Assembly (NCBI GenBank): GCA_039105265.1
Contig: JAPFFF010000029.1
Span: forward strand, 1,240,001 to 1,304,000
Direction of reading: 5' to 3'
Source: Tritrichomonas musculus
Lineage: Eukaryota > Parabasalia > Tritrichomonadida > Tritrichomonadidae
Length of the DNA stretch: 64,000 nt
Positions 39,101 through 48,700 of this stretch are shown here, piece by piece. The notes under the pieces are model-generated. The model saw nothing but the letters and a program-made list of their open reading frames with translations, had not been told where the DNA came from and ran no database searches. Within the stretch, counting starts at the first letter, position 1. Each line of letters opens with the position of its first letter. Both the position numbers and the translations under genes were made by a program.

Positions 39101-42100
39101 AGTTGAAGAAGAAATACATTATGACAAGGAAGAACTATTAAGGAAAGCAGTTAAATGGTTAAGAAAATGCGAAGAAGAAGAAGAAAATGGAGTTTCTCTC
39201 CCACGTTTGAAAGCAAGACAGCGGAAGCGTGTTATTGTTCCAATCCGTAATCTGTTCGAAACGAAAATAACTGAACTTATTAAATTTATTAAGTTTCGTG
39301 ACATGGATGACGACGACTGGACTATTGCAGAAGGAATTCTAGCAAGGATTTCCCTCTTGATCCGTAAGTGTATCCGCACATCATTGAAAATCCCTATCAA
39401 TAATACAAAGAAGAAGAAAGTTAGAAATAGGGACCTTGAGTATAACCGCTCCACTCTAACGGTTAAAAGAATTTTCCAATTAACCGAATTAAGTGATCTG
39501 TTAGAGAAGTTGAGTGAAATATCAGATACACGAGAAACAGCAGCCAACAGAAACTCTATTGCTAATATTGAAAGGAGGATTGTCGATTGCATTCAACAAA
39601 CTGATGCTGGAGTCGTCAATGAACTTTTCGGAGGAAGATCTATTGAAAACGTGAGACGTTTCTTAAATGATTCAGAAGAACATCGTGACAGCAAACTTAA
39701 ATGGCTCCATGGATGTATTATCAAAGAAGAAAGGAACTACGAAGTGCTTCGTGGACATCGTCATGAAAAAACAATCCAAGAATTTTATCGTGAAGATGCA
39801 CGTAGATGCGCTGAATGGTTTATATATGGAACAGTGTCACCTGAATGTAAAGTGCCTCTAGAAAACTTCGTAAACCATTTTCGAAATGAATGGAGAAGGA
39901 GTGGAGATTACAAACAAGATTCTCCTTTATTAAACCTAGATCCATCTATAGATGAGGAAACACAACATTGGATGCTAAAGAAATTATCGGATCTGGATTC
40001 TATCGGTAAAGTCATTCGTTCTAAAGCAAATATGTCCGCAGCAGGACCTGATGCAATTTCAAATGTCGTGTGGAAGTCCAACGTTAATGTCACATGCAAA
40101 CTTGTTTCACGCCTGATGAAAGCGATGTTGGCTTCAGGCAAGTCACCATCAGCGTGGAAACGCTCCAGAACTATCATGCTTTATAAGAAAGGAGATAGTG
40201 ATAATGTGAAATCGTGGCGACCAATCTCTCTTACGCCAACGCTGTATAGAATTGTTATGGGACACGTTGCAAACGTTGTTCAAGATGCGAACAAACGTAA
40301 TCCTATTTTCAGCTGCGCTCAGAAAGGTTTCGTGGCGAATGTCAATGGATGCTCTGAACACATTGGAGTTCTGAATGAGCTCTTCTCACATGCGACTCGG
40401 AATAAGAAAGACATTAATGTTGTCACACTGGATTTCGCCAATGCATTTGGTTCCGTTGATCACAGACAGATTGTTAATAGCCTTGTTTCTCTTGGATTCC
40501 CTAAACCTTTTTGCCGATGGATCAAAGACCTTTACAACGAGAACGTCACAACAATCTCTGTCAATGGAGAGAACAGTCAGATGATTCCAATGGAGCGTGG
40601 CGTTCGGCAAGGATGTCCTTTTTCCCCAATATTATTCAATCTATGTCTGGAACCTCTGCTGCGTGAGTTACTTTCAAACCACAAAGCCGACGGTTATAGA
40701 ATAGACGATCTTTCCTTTAATGTTCAAGCTTTCGCCGACGATGTGGTCCTGATATCGCACAACACTGAACAAATGCGCAGTATGCTCAGAACAGTCCAGT
40801 CGTTCTGCTCAGTAACAGGAATGAAACTCACAGGTTCTAAATGCAAATGGTTAAGTTATATGATGAAAGATGGCCGAAGAGTTTCATCTTCAGACACACT
40901 AGAAATCAACGAAGACGAAATTAAATCTATCAACATTTCGGATTGCATAAAATATCTTGGTGCTCCTATTGCTACAAACCGTACTTCTAAAATGAAATTC
41001 TCTGAGAATCTTCTGATTAAAGTTAGACATCAAATAAATCAACTATTATTAAGTCCTCTGACTTTATCTCAAAGCCTTGATGCAATCAGAAGACTTATCA
41101 TTCCTCAACTGGACTTCATTTTTATGAATGGAGTTTTATCTCTTAGCTTTGTTAAAAAATTGGACGAGAATATCAGAGGTCTCATTCAGAAGAAAATCAA
41201 GTGTCCAGGTTTGCCTATCGAGGTCGTTCATTCAGATTGGAAAAACGGTGGTATGAACATACCACGTCTTGAGCACCGTCTCGAGCTTCTTCAAATCCGT
41301 TCATTCCTCGGTCTTGTGACGAGTAAAGACGAGAGAATTAGAAACCTTATCAAACACAACATCATAGATGAAGCACACAAACGTCACTTTTTACGAAGCG
41401 ACGATAACTCATTTATTGGATTCAACAAAACATCTTTAGGATCTACAAATGCACTGAAAACGAACACAACGTTTACTAGAGCTTTACAAGCTGCAGATAA
41501 ACTCAACATCTCCATTAAAGTAGAAGATGAAGGACAGAACGATCCAGAGTCTCTTGACTGGATCAGTGACTCACCATTGACAATCTTCAAACTAACAACT
41601 GCTGTTGACAATGATGGTAAAATCATAAATGCAAAAAGTTTTCTACCGACGATGAACTTGCTTCTGGACGAACAATATAGTTCGGATCTATCGTCTAAAG
41701 AATTCCGATGCCACTCATTCGACTCTCTGAAAAACTCGAAACTTTCTAACTTTTTCATTGGCAACTGCAATGCACCAACATCTGACTGCTTGGTAAAATT
41801 TGCATTCCAGGCGAGAACAAACTCGCTTCTCACAGAAGAAGTGGAACATAAGAGAAACTTGAATCCAAGTGACAAATGTAGAGCATGTGGTGATCGTTTT
41901 ACGGGATCACTAATGCATAGACTAAACAAATGTAACGCCTCAATGGTCCGAATCACAGCTAGACACAATGCAATTGCGCGCGTTATTAGTGATGGTTTGA
42001 AAGATATGTTAGGTTTCAATTGTCCCCCACTCAATGAAAATTCAACTGTCTTCATCCGTGACGAGGAAATACTTCCTGAACGGTCCAGGAACATGAAGCC

Positions 42101-42572
42101 GGACATCTGGTTCATCGAGGAAGACGTTCATACGCACAAAAGAACAATTAACATTATAGAAATTACCTGCCCATATGGTATGCAGACAGACACAGCACAA
42201 GGAAGGAGATCTTCTTTAGAAATCAGAGAAGAAGAAAAAGTTAACAAATACAGTAAACTAATTGATGACATCAAAGATACATGGAGCATTGATTCAAACC
42301 TTTATGTAATTGTGGTATCCTCACTCGGCGCAATTACTAAAAACACTGTAAAAACTCTGAAGAAACTCTTCATCACAAAAGAACGAAGTAAGCTTATAGC
42401 TAAGCGTTGTGTTATAGCCGCGATAAGAGGTTCATGGGCCATTTTCAATGGCAGAGACATTAGAAATTCAACCAACAACAGAAATAACAACGCATCAGAC
42501 GATACTGACCACATTTCTTCTAATGACCTCATTGATGAGGAGGATGGAGACATCCTTAATAATGATAACTAA
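36135..42572 (+). CDS. Retrotransposon polyprotein: 18-residue repeats, C2H2 fingers, reverse transcriptase, CCHC, RLE endonuclease
   Basis: I take the first element-internal ATG (36135), giving 2145 residues; the frame is open further upstream into the tRNA, back to a stop at 35937. Domains in order: eighteen 18-residue repeats (118-441); a Ser/Asp-rich linker; three C2H2 fingers (about 670-695, 733-758, 796-820); an acidic stretch; reverse transcriptase (about 1290-1570) with A-A-G-P-D-A, T-L-D-F-A-N-A-F, R-Q-G-C-P-F-S-P and catalytic F-A-D-D near 1532; a C-x2-C-x9-H-x4-C knuckle from 1914; R-H-N-A-I-A; and a restriction-like endonuclease with K-P-D-I-W (about 1987) and I-I-E-I-T-C-P (about 2007). 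Fingers before and RLE after the RT is the layout of R2/NeSL-type elements. The protein should nick the tRNA target and prime cDNA there. All core motifs look intact. Confidence 0.88.
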   Translation: MVDQSSRFIEGGFMSFEPTAEAVSHDPSAFPSCANEFSIGPNINSPHYCPAPTVALRPPISQENPTHNCSTTPIIEFPESDPIDPNSFVHSPPEAYFCNNENISNVNVNFELNEANLNTMANVVHHDVDVNEQVVNSIANVVHHNVLVNHGILNSAARVDNHIVDVQQQVLQTQAIVNHHNIEVKENTLNSVANVESNLIEVKSNTIKSIANVDNHELEVKTNTIKTITEVDNHKLDIRNNTIESIANVDNHEIKVNKNDIISAVNVDNHKVLVKKHDYSSIADVECHFLDIQKNNIKSIANIDNHYIDIHKNDNRSIANVDNHYVDVISNDQRSIARVDNHLVDVQERTHNSTALVQHHEVNVLNELCSSTALVQSNQINVNEMTLTNTANIYSNNIKVNHQIIPSTAEVQNHKVNIVEKTLQSTIAVPKFVVNVTEKEVPINISTENIANQLLCSILQATNQITNKNLTPVSIDKSSIGIQSILDNEECHEIIAASRPHGRPSKKSIPYSSMNATKPYSSRCSTIDDGENQRPAQAVTDVSDIDEGERSEVASTTTESSNSSQSVPNSNRNINDNQLRGHNNRDNDRRDNSPSDASSGAEEDEGNFTPESLERDLREVSSYEDLKRVRRKWNHKLVDASLWGSNVDVVENPVMWNVVISSEWPGVGRFICPHCLTHADDVHANIRNHLEREHGTVPIDTLHNATIAKIIGRSHLWKLCREDNEDVIIESVYTCTEVGCNYFTNVRKNYLSHIRSHAQLKDLVQKFGAFWGPIIDRAKTGKMLKAADIFRERMGFGCPFCDDYIACSENNFSAHISQKHSNVRIEGVERPTPTRIRLIPMITHESNDIDEIAPGLDFVRLSRHREPRVNRRANDNNQQQHENEPSTENTQIPQITRNIDHNTQDERLNSSVSSSQPTQQSQTQIINEHRQEDPADVLGLNFDNNTSHNSVNIINANLPSDSDDDDGTHSLRSESIMDTLTPDEMAVEEVEEEIHYDKEELLRKAVKWLRKCEEEEENGVSLPRLKARQRKRVIVPIRNLFETKITELIKFIKFRDMDDDDWTIAEGILARISLLIRKCIRTSLKIPINNTKKKKVRNRDLEYNRSTLTVKRIFQLTELSDLLEKLSEISDTRETAANRNSIANIERRIVDCIQQTDAGVVNELFGGRSIENVRRFLNDSEEHRDSKLKWLHGCIIKEERNYEVLRGHRHEKTIQEFYREDARRCAEWFIYGTVSPECKVPLENFVNHFRNEWRRSGDYKQDSPLLNLDPSIDEETQHWMLKKLSDLDSIGKVIRSKANMSAAGPDAISNVVWKSNVNVTCKLVSRLMKAMLASGKSPSAWKRSRTIMLYKKGDSDNVKSWRPISLTPTLYRIVMGHVANVVQDANKRNPIFSCAQKGFVANVNGCSEHIGVLNELFSHATRNKKDINVVTLDFANAFGSVDHRQIVNSLVSLGFPKPFCRWIKDLYNENVTTISVNGENSQMIPMERGVRQGCPFSPILFNLCLEPLLRELLSNHKADGYRIDDLSFNVQAFADDVVLISHNTEQMRSMLRTVQSFCSVTGMKLTGSKCKWLSYMMKDGRRVSSSDTLEINEDEIKSINISDCIKYLGAPIATNRTSKMKFSENLLIKVRHQINQLLLSPLTLSQSLDAIRRLIIPQLDFIFMNGVLSLSFVKKLDENIRGLIQKKIKCPGLPIEVVHSDWKNGGMNIPRLEHRLELLQIRSFLGLVTSKDERIRNLIKHNIIDEAHKRHFLRSDDNSFIGFNKTSLGSTNALKTNTTFTRALQAADKLNISIKVEDEGQNDPESLDWISDSPLTIFKLTTAVDNDGKIINAKSFLPTMNLLLDEQYSSDLSSKEFRCHSFDSLKNSKLSNFFIGNCNAPTSDCLVKFAFQARTNSLLTEEVEHKRNLNPSDKCRACGDRFTGSLMHRLNKCNASMVRITARHNAIARVISDGLKDMLGFNCPPLNENSTVFIRDEEILPERSRNMKPDIWFIEEDVHTHKRTINIIEITCPYGMQTDTAQGRRSSLEIREEEKVNKYSKLIDDIKDTWSIDSNLYVIVVSSLGAITKNTVKTLKKLFITKERSKLIAKRCVIAAIRGSWAIFNGRDIRNSTNNRNNNASDDTDHISSNDLIDEEDGDILNNDN
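36486..37457 (+). repeat. Eighteen 54-bp units encoding an 18-residue repeat
   Basis: Exactly 18 units of exactly 18 codons, without one insertion or deletion. The consensus is close to S-I-A-N-V-D-N-H-x-V-D-V-x-x-N-T-I-x, with alternating small or hydrophobic residues as in beta-solenoids. Unlike the Sel1 array, units differ a lot in DNA, so the period is kept by protein selection rather than recent duplication. Confidence 0.92.
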
Positions 42573-42641
42573 TTCTGTATTAGTTTAATTTATATTCTTT
42601 ATTTATTACTCTAATGCTTATATATCTCAATAAACACTTTA

Positions 42642-42666
42642 ATTCCAGCAGCGCGGATTTTTTTTT
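42642..42666 (+). repeat. Downstream copy of the tRNA-Tyr 3' end (target duplication)
   Basis: Identical over 25 nt to 35996-36020: the end of the T loop, the 3' acceptor strand, the discriminator and nine T. No 5' tRNA half precedes it, so it is a duplication scar, not a gene. Confidence 0.92.
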
Positions 42667-43108
42667 AACAATATTAGTTTTATCATAACAAGGCTGCATC
42701 GTCTAGTTTTTTGTGCATTTTTTTAACTTAAACCTTTATTAATTTCATTTCCTTATAATATTTATTCATATTGCATTTACAATTCATTTGGCAGTTAATT
42801 TCTCTATTTCTATTTTTTTCTTGCATTTTTTTTAAGATATAAACTTATTTAAAAATGAAGATTGAAAAATTATTAACTAATAATAATTTCCATTAACGCA
42901 TTTATTTGCTGTTACTTTATTCTTAATGTTTATCTCAATTCATTTTGAGCAGAGGGGATACAGTTCCCTAGATTCTTTTTTTCAAAAACAACAACAATGA
43001 AAAACAAAATCAACAAAAATATTCACACATCATTTATCTTTTTCAAATTAACATGATTTATTAAACAACATTAATATCAATATCAACACTAAAATTACAA
43101 TTATAAGA
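42667..43108. other. Spacer after the retrotransposon
   Basis: AT-rich, with no supported gene or repeat; it reaches the 3' end of the leftward coiled-coil gene. Confidence 0.5.
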
Positions 43109-44062
43109 TCAATAATTTGAACCAAGTTCATAATCAATATCTGCATCAACATTAAGCTCATTTTCAAGTTCCTCATTTGAAAGGTTCGATATCCTTGACA
43201 TCCACTTATTCATATCATTTTGTTCCAACTTTTTCCGAAGGACTGCACGTTCTTCAGCTAATCTTTGAATTTCACTTTTAATGACTTCTGATTCTTTTTC
43301 TGCTTTTTCAAGTTTTAATTGAAGATCATCAAGATGCTTTCGACCTTTTTCAAGAGCATCATCTAGACCAGTACCACGGAGTTCAATTGCTCGAAGTTGG
43401 TTACGAAGCATCGAAGCTGTTTGACGAGCTTCAGAAGCTGATTCGTTAAATTTTGTTCCTGCGTTAACAATTTTTTTGGTAATACCTTCTAGCTCTCCAG
43501 AAAGAAAAGCGATTTGCATATCAAGATCATTTGTTGTTCCTGATTTCTGTGAATGTGCAACCAATAATCTCTGAGTTATTTCATCTCTTTGCTGGTCTAA
43601 CTTTTTTTGAAGGAATTTGGCCTCTTTGACTTTATCTCTTGTATCTTCTTCCATACGAAGACGTTGAATTTGCAATGCAGCTTGTGTTTCGAGAACTTGC
43701 CGACGACCATTTTCTTTGACTTGACTCAGATCACGCTCAAGCCAGCTAACTTCAAGTCTAAGCTTTCCACACTCTGATGTAATACCTCTAACTTGTTTCT
43801 GAAGTTGCTTTTCTTTTGTTACAAGAGTTGATGCCATTTCGTTGTTTTCTTTGTGCATTTCGAACACTTTTGTTTCAATTTCAGCATCACGAACTTCTTT
43901 TATTGATTCAACATTGGTTCTTTCCCAGTTAGTAACTTCATCGTCGTTGTCATTTTCGCTAGATTGTTGGTTATTTACCTGGCTGTCATTTTGAACATAT
44001 ACAGTCTCATTGCTATCATTAATATCTACTTTTCGTTCTATTTGCTCTGGCTGATGGTCCAT
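43109..44062 (-). CDS. Coiled-coil protein
   Basis: I start at the ATG at 44062 (317 residues, M-D-H-Q-P-E-Q); the frame opens a few codons earlier but only with TTG. Residues 1-60 are polar and probably disordered. About 65-290 is a nearly continuous coiled coil rich in K, E, Q and L, with one break at S-Q-K-S-G-T-T-N-D-L (about 175). The acidic C-terminus ends D-A-D-I-D-Y-E-L-G-S-N-Y. It could be a cytoskeletal or Golgi tether protein; nothing in the sequence decides this. No membrane segment or signal peptide. Confidence 0.75.
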   Translation of the reverse strand: MDHQPEQIERKVDINDSNETVYVQNDSQVNNQQSSENDNDDEVTNWERTNVESIKEVRDAEIETKVFEMHKENNEMASTLVTKEKQLQKQVRGITSECGKLRLEVSWLERDLSQVKENGRRQVLETQAALQIQRLRMEEDTRDKVKEAKFLQKKLDQQRDEITQRLLVAHSQKSGTTNDLDMQIAFLSGELEGITKKIVNAGTKFNESASEARQTASMLRNQLRAIELRGTGLDDALEKGRKHLDDLQLKLEKAEKESEVIKSEIQRLAEERAVLRKKLEQNDMNKWMSRISNLSNEELENELNVDADIDYELGSNY

Positions 44063-44487
44063 TTGTAATTTTTTTTTCCTCAAAATTTTTATAAAAAAAT
44101 TGAATAACGTGTAGATTATTGAAAAACTTGAACTTTTTAAATGATGTAAAATGATTTTTACAACTGAAACTAATTTTTATTAATATATCATTACACTTAT
44201 ATATATATTAAATTTCGAATCATGCACCTGATTCATGCCCTAATAATAAAATGAAAGAAATCCATTTTTCGAAAAAAAAGATTGAAATCATATAAATTTG
44301 TCATATTTTTTACAACCTAAAAATAAAATAAATATTTATTTTTATAAAGTATCATTTTAAATTTAATGAAATTTTAGATAGATCAATTTAATGAACGAGA
44401 TATCTTTATTTTTTGTGAATTGGAAAATTATTTCTGAAATTTCTAACTTTTTAAAAAGTTTATTTATTAAAATTTTAACCAAATTAT
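44063..44487. other. Divergent intergenic region
   Basis: It separates two divergent genes and must hold both promoters. No strong initiator match next to either ATG; AT-rich throughout. Confidence 0.4.
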
Positions 44488-45447
44488 ATGATTAATCTTG
44501 ATTTAGAATTAAATGGACCATACTACCAAGACTATACAACACCCCTACCACCAGAAAATGAAGATATTAATGGATACCAAACTTTTTTGACGCTCGCTCT
44601 TACTAAAAGTTCAATAGTTATGGTTGGAAATTGCATTCATACCAATTCTAAAAAAGCACTCAAGTTTGTTAAGCGTAGAAAAAACACTCTTGATAGAATT
44701 AGAAATGAAATATCTTTGCAAATGATTTGCAGCCATCCGAATATACTAAAAATCGATGACTGCTTTCCATATCGTGAATATATTTGCATTGTTTCAAAAT
44801 TTTCTCAATATGGAAGTCTTCATGATCATATTACAAAAAATTATCCACATGGGCTACCTGAAAGTACAGCTAGCATCATTATGAATCAAATACTTGAAGC
44901 AGTTAGCTTTATACATAAACTCAATATTGCTCATAGAGATATTAAACCTGGAAATTTTTTAATCTTTGATACTAATCCAGAACATCCAAAAGTATTATTA
45001 AACGACTTTGGACTTGCAAAAGTTTTTAATGAAGGAGAAACTTGCAAAGAAGCTTTAGGAACACCAATACTTTCAGCACCAGAGATCATTGCAAAGCTTC
45101 CATATAATAAATCAGCTGATTCATGGTCACTTGGTGTTACACTTTTCTTTTTACTAAATGGAAACTTTCCTTTTCCGTCTTTTGAATTATCACCGAAGGA
45201 ATGCAAACTAAGAATCGTTAAAGGCCAATTAAATTACAAACTGTTAACTGAAAAGAATATTTCTAATGAAGCAATAGATCTCATCAAAAAGTTTTGTCAT
45301 CTATCACCTAAAATGAGAATCACCCCGTCTGAAGCTCTTTTACATCCATGGATTGCCTCAAATCAAAAACAAGAAGATCATGAATTTGAGTACAGAAGTG
45401 TGCTTTATGAAAGTAGTGAAGAATATGAATTTATACCTGGAACATAA
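44488..45447 (+). CDS. CAMK-like serine/threonine protein kinase
   Basis: The 319-residue protein is almost all kinase domain. Lys59 sits in A-L-K-F-V-K-R, the catalytic loop is H-R-D-I-K-P-G-N (149-156), D-F-G at 173-175, and the activation segment ends in G-T-P-I-L-S-A-P-E. S-W-S-L-G-V-T-L-F-F-L-L-N-G and the closing R-I-T-P-S-E-A-L-L-H-P-W fit the CAMK group. The glycine-rich loop is poor (L-T-L-A-L-T-K-S-S-I-V-M-V-G), although the Lys, Asp and Asp needed for catalysis are there. Members of this group are abundant in trichomonads. No regulatory tail beyond about 25 acidic residues. Confidence 0.9.
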   Translation: MINLDLELNGPYYQDYTTPLPPENEDINGYQTFLTLALTKSSIVMVGNCIHTNSKKALKFVKRRKNTLDRIRNEISLQMICSHPNILKIDDCFPYREYICIVSKFSQYGSLHDHITKNYPHGLPESTASIIMNQILEAVSFIHKLNIAHRDIKPGNFLIFDTNPEHPKVLLNDFGLAKVFNEGETCKEALGTPILSAPEIIAKLPYNKSADSWSLGVTLFFLLNGNFPFPSFELSPKECKLRIVKGQLNYKLLTEKNISNEAIDLIKKFCHLSPKMRITPSEALLHPWIASNQKQEDHEFEYRSVLYESSEEYEFIPGT

Positions 45448-45733
45448 AAATATTAATTATTAATTATTAATATTTAAATATTTTTTAATATTTTCAATTC
45501 TAATTTGTTTTAAATAAAGATATTTTTATTTATATTTTAACTTCAGTTAGGTTTAGATGAAAGCCAATCATACCTAAACCTTTCATTCGAAGATTGTTTT
45601 TCAAATTCCTTTTTTGAATAGAATTTTTGTATAAATCAATTGATTTTTATTGAATGATATATGTTAACTTTTTATATGATCTTATTGAATTTTTTTTTAA
45701 ATCTTTATTGAAAAATTAAATTAAAAAAATTTC

Positions 45734-45738
45734 TCATA
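45734..45738 (+). promoter_or_regulatory. Candidate initiator (Inr) of the BEACH gene
   Basis: TCATA lies 2 nt before the ATG and matches the trichomonad initiator TCA-Py-(T/A). It would give a leader of only 4 nt, which is within the range seen in these organisms. Confidence 0.4.
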
Positions 45739-45739
45739 T

Positions 45740-48700
45740 ATGGATGATAACAATGAGCCCATTGATTTTGATGAATCAACTCTTACAATAACTAACAAAA
45801 AATGGGAATTAAAAGCGAAGCCCTCGAAAGAACTTATTCAAGAAATTCTCACGATATTTTCAATGCCAACTCTCCCCTCTTCGCCAATAACAACCATCGA
45901 TCAAATTTTAACTCGAAGTATTCTTTCAAATAAATTAGATGATGATGCATTAATGGTGGCTGCAATCCTTCTTAATTTTCAAACATGCATAAAAATTCCT
46001 ATAGACGAAAAAACTCAGCTTGGAGAAGTTTTAAGGAAAATGATAGGTTTTGGCTTTTTTTCTTCTCAACTCTATGAATCACCTGATTTTTCAAATGAAC
46101 TTCATTCGTTAATTTTATTTGTTAGCAACCATTTAAAGAAATCAAATTTAAATATTCCACAATGTTCAATGGCGACTGCATTTTTATTATCATGCATATC
46201 ACCTCACGTTTCAAAAATATCATTATTTAACAATTTAAATGGCTTACAAGATATATTAGATATTTACTTGACCAAGAAAGTTATCAACGATCATATTATT
46301 CCATTTTTCTTTGATTTCTTTTTATCAGTTTTTTTATCACTAACGCTTGATAAGGAACTCGAACCAAACGAATTTCAATTATTTTCTACTTTAACGAAAA
46401 TTTTAGCATCAACAATTATGACCGGAATTTCTTTCAATTTTGATTATATCTCGCTTACGAAAAAAATACTGGAATATCTATCAAATCATTATCTCAAAAT
46501 AACAACAAGAGATGAGCTTTTTAACTTAATTATATCATTATCATCAAAGTATGAAGAATCATATGCTATTATAGTTGAACCATCAAATTCCAGCAAAATC
46601 AGTACTTTCATATCAGATTATCTCAAGTTAATAGATTTTGGATATGACCTTAAGAAAGGCTCAAATCCAATTAATCTTGATACAAAAGCAACAAATTGGT
46701 TTATTTCATCATCACAGACCGAATTTTTCCCGCCATTTAAAATTAAAAATGAGAATTCTGGATATGAAACCATAGATTTTTTTGAATATAACGAAAGAAA
46801 TGAAGTTATAAACATCAATGCCATCCCCGAACCAGGAGAACTCGAGCCAATCAAAAAAGTTGAAAAGATATCAATGATGTTGCAAGGACTAATTCAACGT
46901 ATATCAAATTTATGCCGATCATTTAGCATACAAAAAAATCAAGTAAACCATATTCAATTTTTATCTTCTTTTTTACGAAGTGAAGGAGCTCGTATTCCGA
47001 TTGGTGCTTTTTTCATTGACTTGTGGGCCAAAAACATCTCATTTATCCAACCCAATACTGTTGCAGAAAGCTTCCACAACGTCAAATTCTATCAGACTTC
47101 ACTTGAGCTTGCCTTTTTTGATTATGATGATATTCATATGAAGACCTTCATATCTTCCTTTATACTTTTTATTGCCTCTTTTTCATCCAATGTTTTTTCA
47201 TATATTGTTGATCTCATTAATGTTTTCCAAAATGCGATTATATCTGTAAAATTATGTCCTGAAATTTGTGATCTAATTGTGAAGTGTTCAGTTATCAATC
47301 CAAAAAGTTTCGTAACTGCTATGAAGTGCTCCAACTTTGACATTTTAATGGCCGATGATTTGTACTTCTATTTGAACAATTGCAACAATATTGAAGCCAC
47401 AGAAAGAAGCAGAGACGATTCATTAAGATTGCTTGAAAATTACAAACTTTTGTTGCGATTTCTCATTGATTTGTGTCATGAACCTTCAGTCTTAAAACAT
47501 CTCTTTTCTAAGAATGAATTTTTGTTATCAATTCTAGCTCAATTCTTCTGTCCATCAACAGCTGAATTTTCATATTTAATCATTTCTTCTTTCCTTAAAT
47601 CTGACCAATTAATGAATGAACTTAGAAACCAAGAAGTTGCATCACCTATCTTAAGAACGATCTTCAAATTCTTTGCGACAAAATTGTTCAAAACACAAGG
47701 AATGCCTGCATGTGTTTTAAATTTTGTCATTCAATTTTGTTCACTTGGATTTGAGAAGATTGAAGGACAATTTGGTCTCATATTTGAAGAGTCACATTTC
47801 TTCGATATTGTTGTTAATTTGGCAATTGAACAAAACCTTCCAAATTCAATTGAAGGCATCTTGAATTTGTTTGTTCAAGTGACAACTTCCAAAAAATGCA
47901 GCATTACACCAAATATTGAATTGTTTTTGAAGCTGGGACCAATGATTCGTTCTCGCGATGACATTTCTGTTGTTGATTTCTTGTTGAAAATCATTTTTAA
48001 CGATGATTTAAAGATGACGAAATCAAGAAAAATCGTCAATCCTGGACCTTTGTCACTTTTATTCCAACTCTTTCGAGATGACAAAGAAAAGTTCAAGAAT
48101 TTTCTGAAGTTTGTACGTGAATGCTTTGAAATATCGAAGAATGAAACCGTCCAAACCGATTTCACATCTCAATTAATTCGTTATTTACATGAATATCGAG
48201 ATAAAACGGAGAAAGATGAAGAATTTGAGCTTGTTTTGGACTTTTTGAAAGACATCATGTCTATTTCAATTACACAAAAAGATTTGCTGAGTTTCTTCCA
48301 ACTTTTCACGTCAACTAAAGATAACATTCGACCTTTCTTTACTGGTGATTTAATTAAAGCATTAACTTCATCTATTCATAATTATCAAGTTACATCACGT
48401 TCTTTCTTTTCATTAGATTCAAAAGGCCAAATAATTTTACCTCCAATTCCACCTGAAGTTTTGAATTCCGACTTCTCAATTATAATGAAAATCGAATTAC
48501 ATGATCGAACTGGCTCGATATTTAAATTTAGAAATCCTGCAACTAAAGATGAAATTGAGTTGTCTTTCACTGAAGATAAGTTTTTAAGCTTAAATAATGT
48601 TCAGAAAGAAACAACTTTAATTACAGGAAAATTGATTCGTTTGACATTTAGTTCAATTAAGAACGAATACTTCTTATATGTCAACTATCAAAATGAGCCT

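Larger units (their letters stand above)
36022..42641 (+). mobile_element. tRNA-Tyr-associated non-LTR retrotransposon with restriction-like endonuclease
   Basis: About 6.6 kb lie between two copies of the tRNA 3' end: ATTCCAGCAGCGCGGA plus nine T occurs at 35996-36020 and again at 42642-42666. That is a 25-bp target duplication at the exact 3' end of a tRNA gene, in tRNA orientation. The element has one long intact gene, a short leader of about 110 bp and a short 3' region ending AATAAACACTTTA. RLE-type elements of the R2/NeSL/CRE groups are known for inserting at one site in multicopy RNA genes by target-primed reverse transcription. The intact frame and identical duplications suggest a young, possibly active copy. 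Confidence 0.88.

Noticed and set aside
41384-42115. 243-codon minus-strand ORF
   Set aside because: Antisense shadow of the retrotransposon gene.
44063-44083. Seven extra N-terminal codons of the coiled-coil gene
   Set aside because: They would need a TTG start; the ATG at 44062 is the sensible start.
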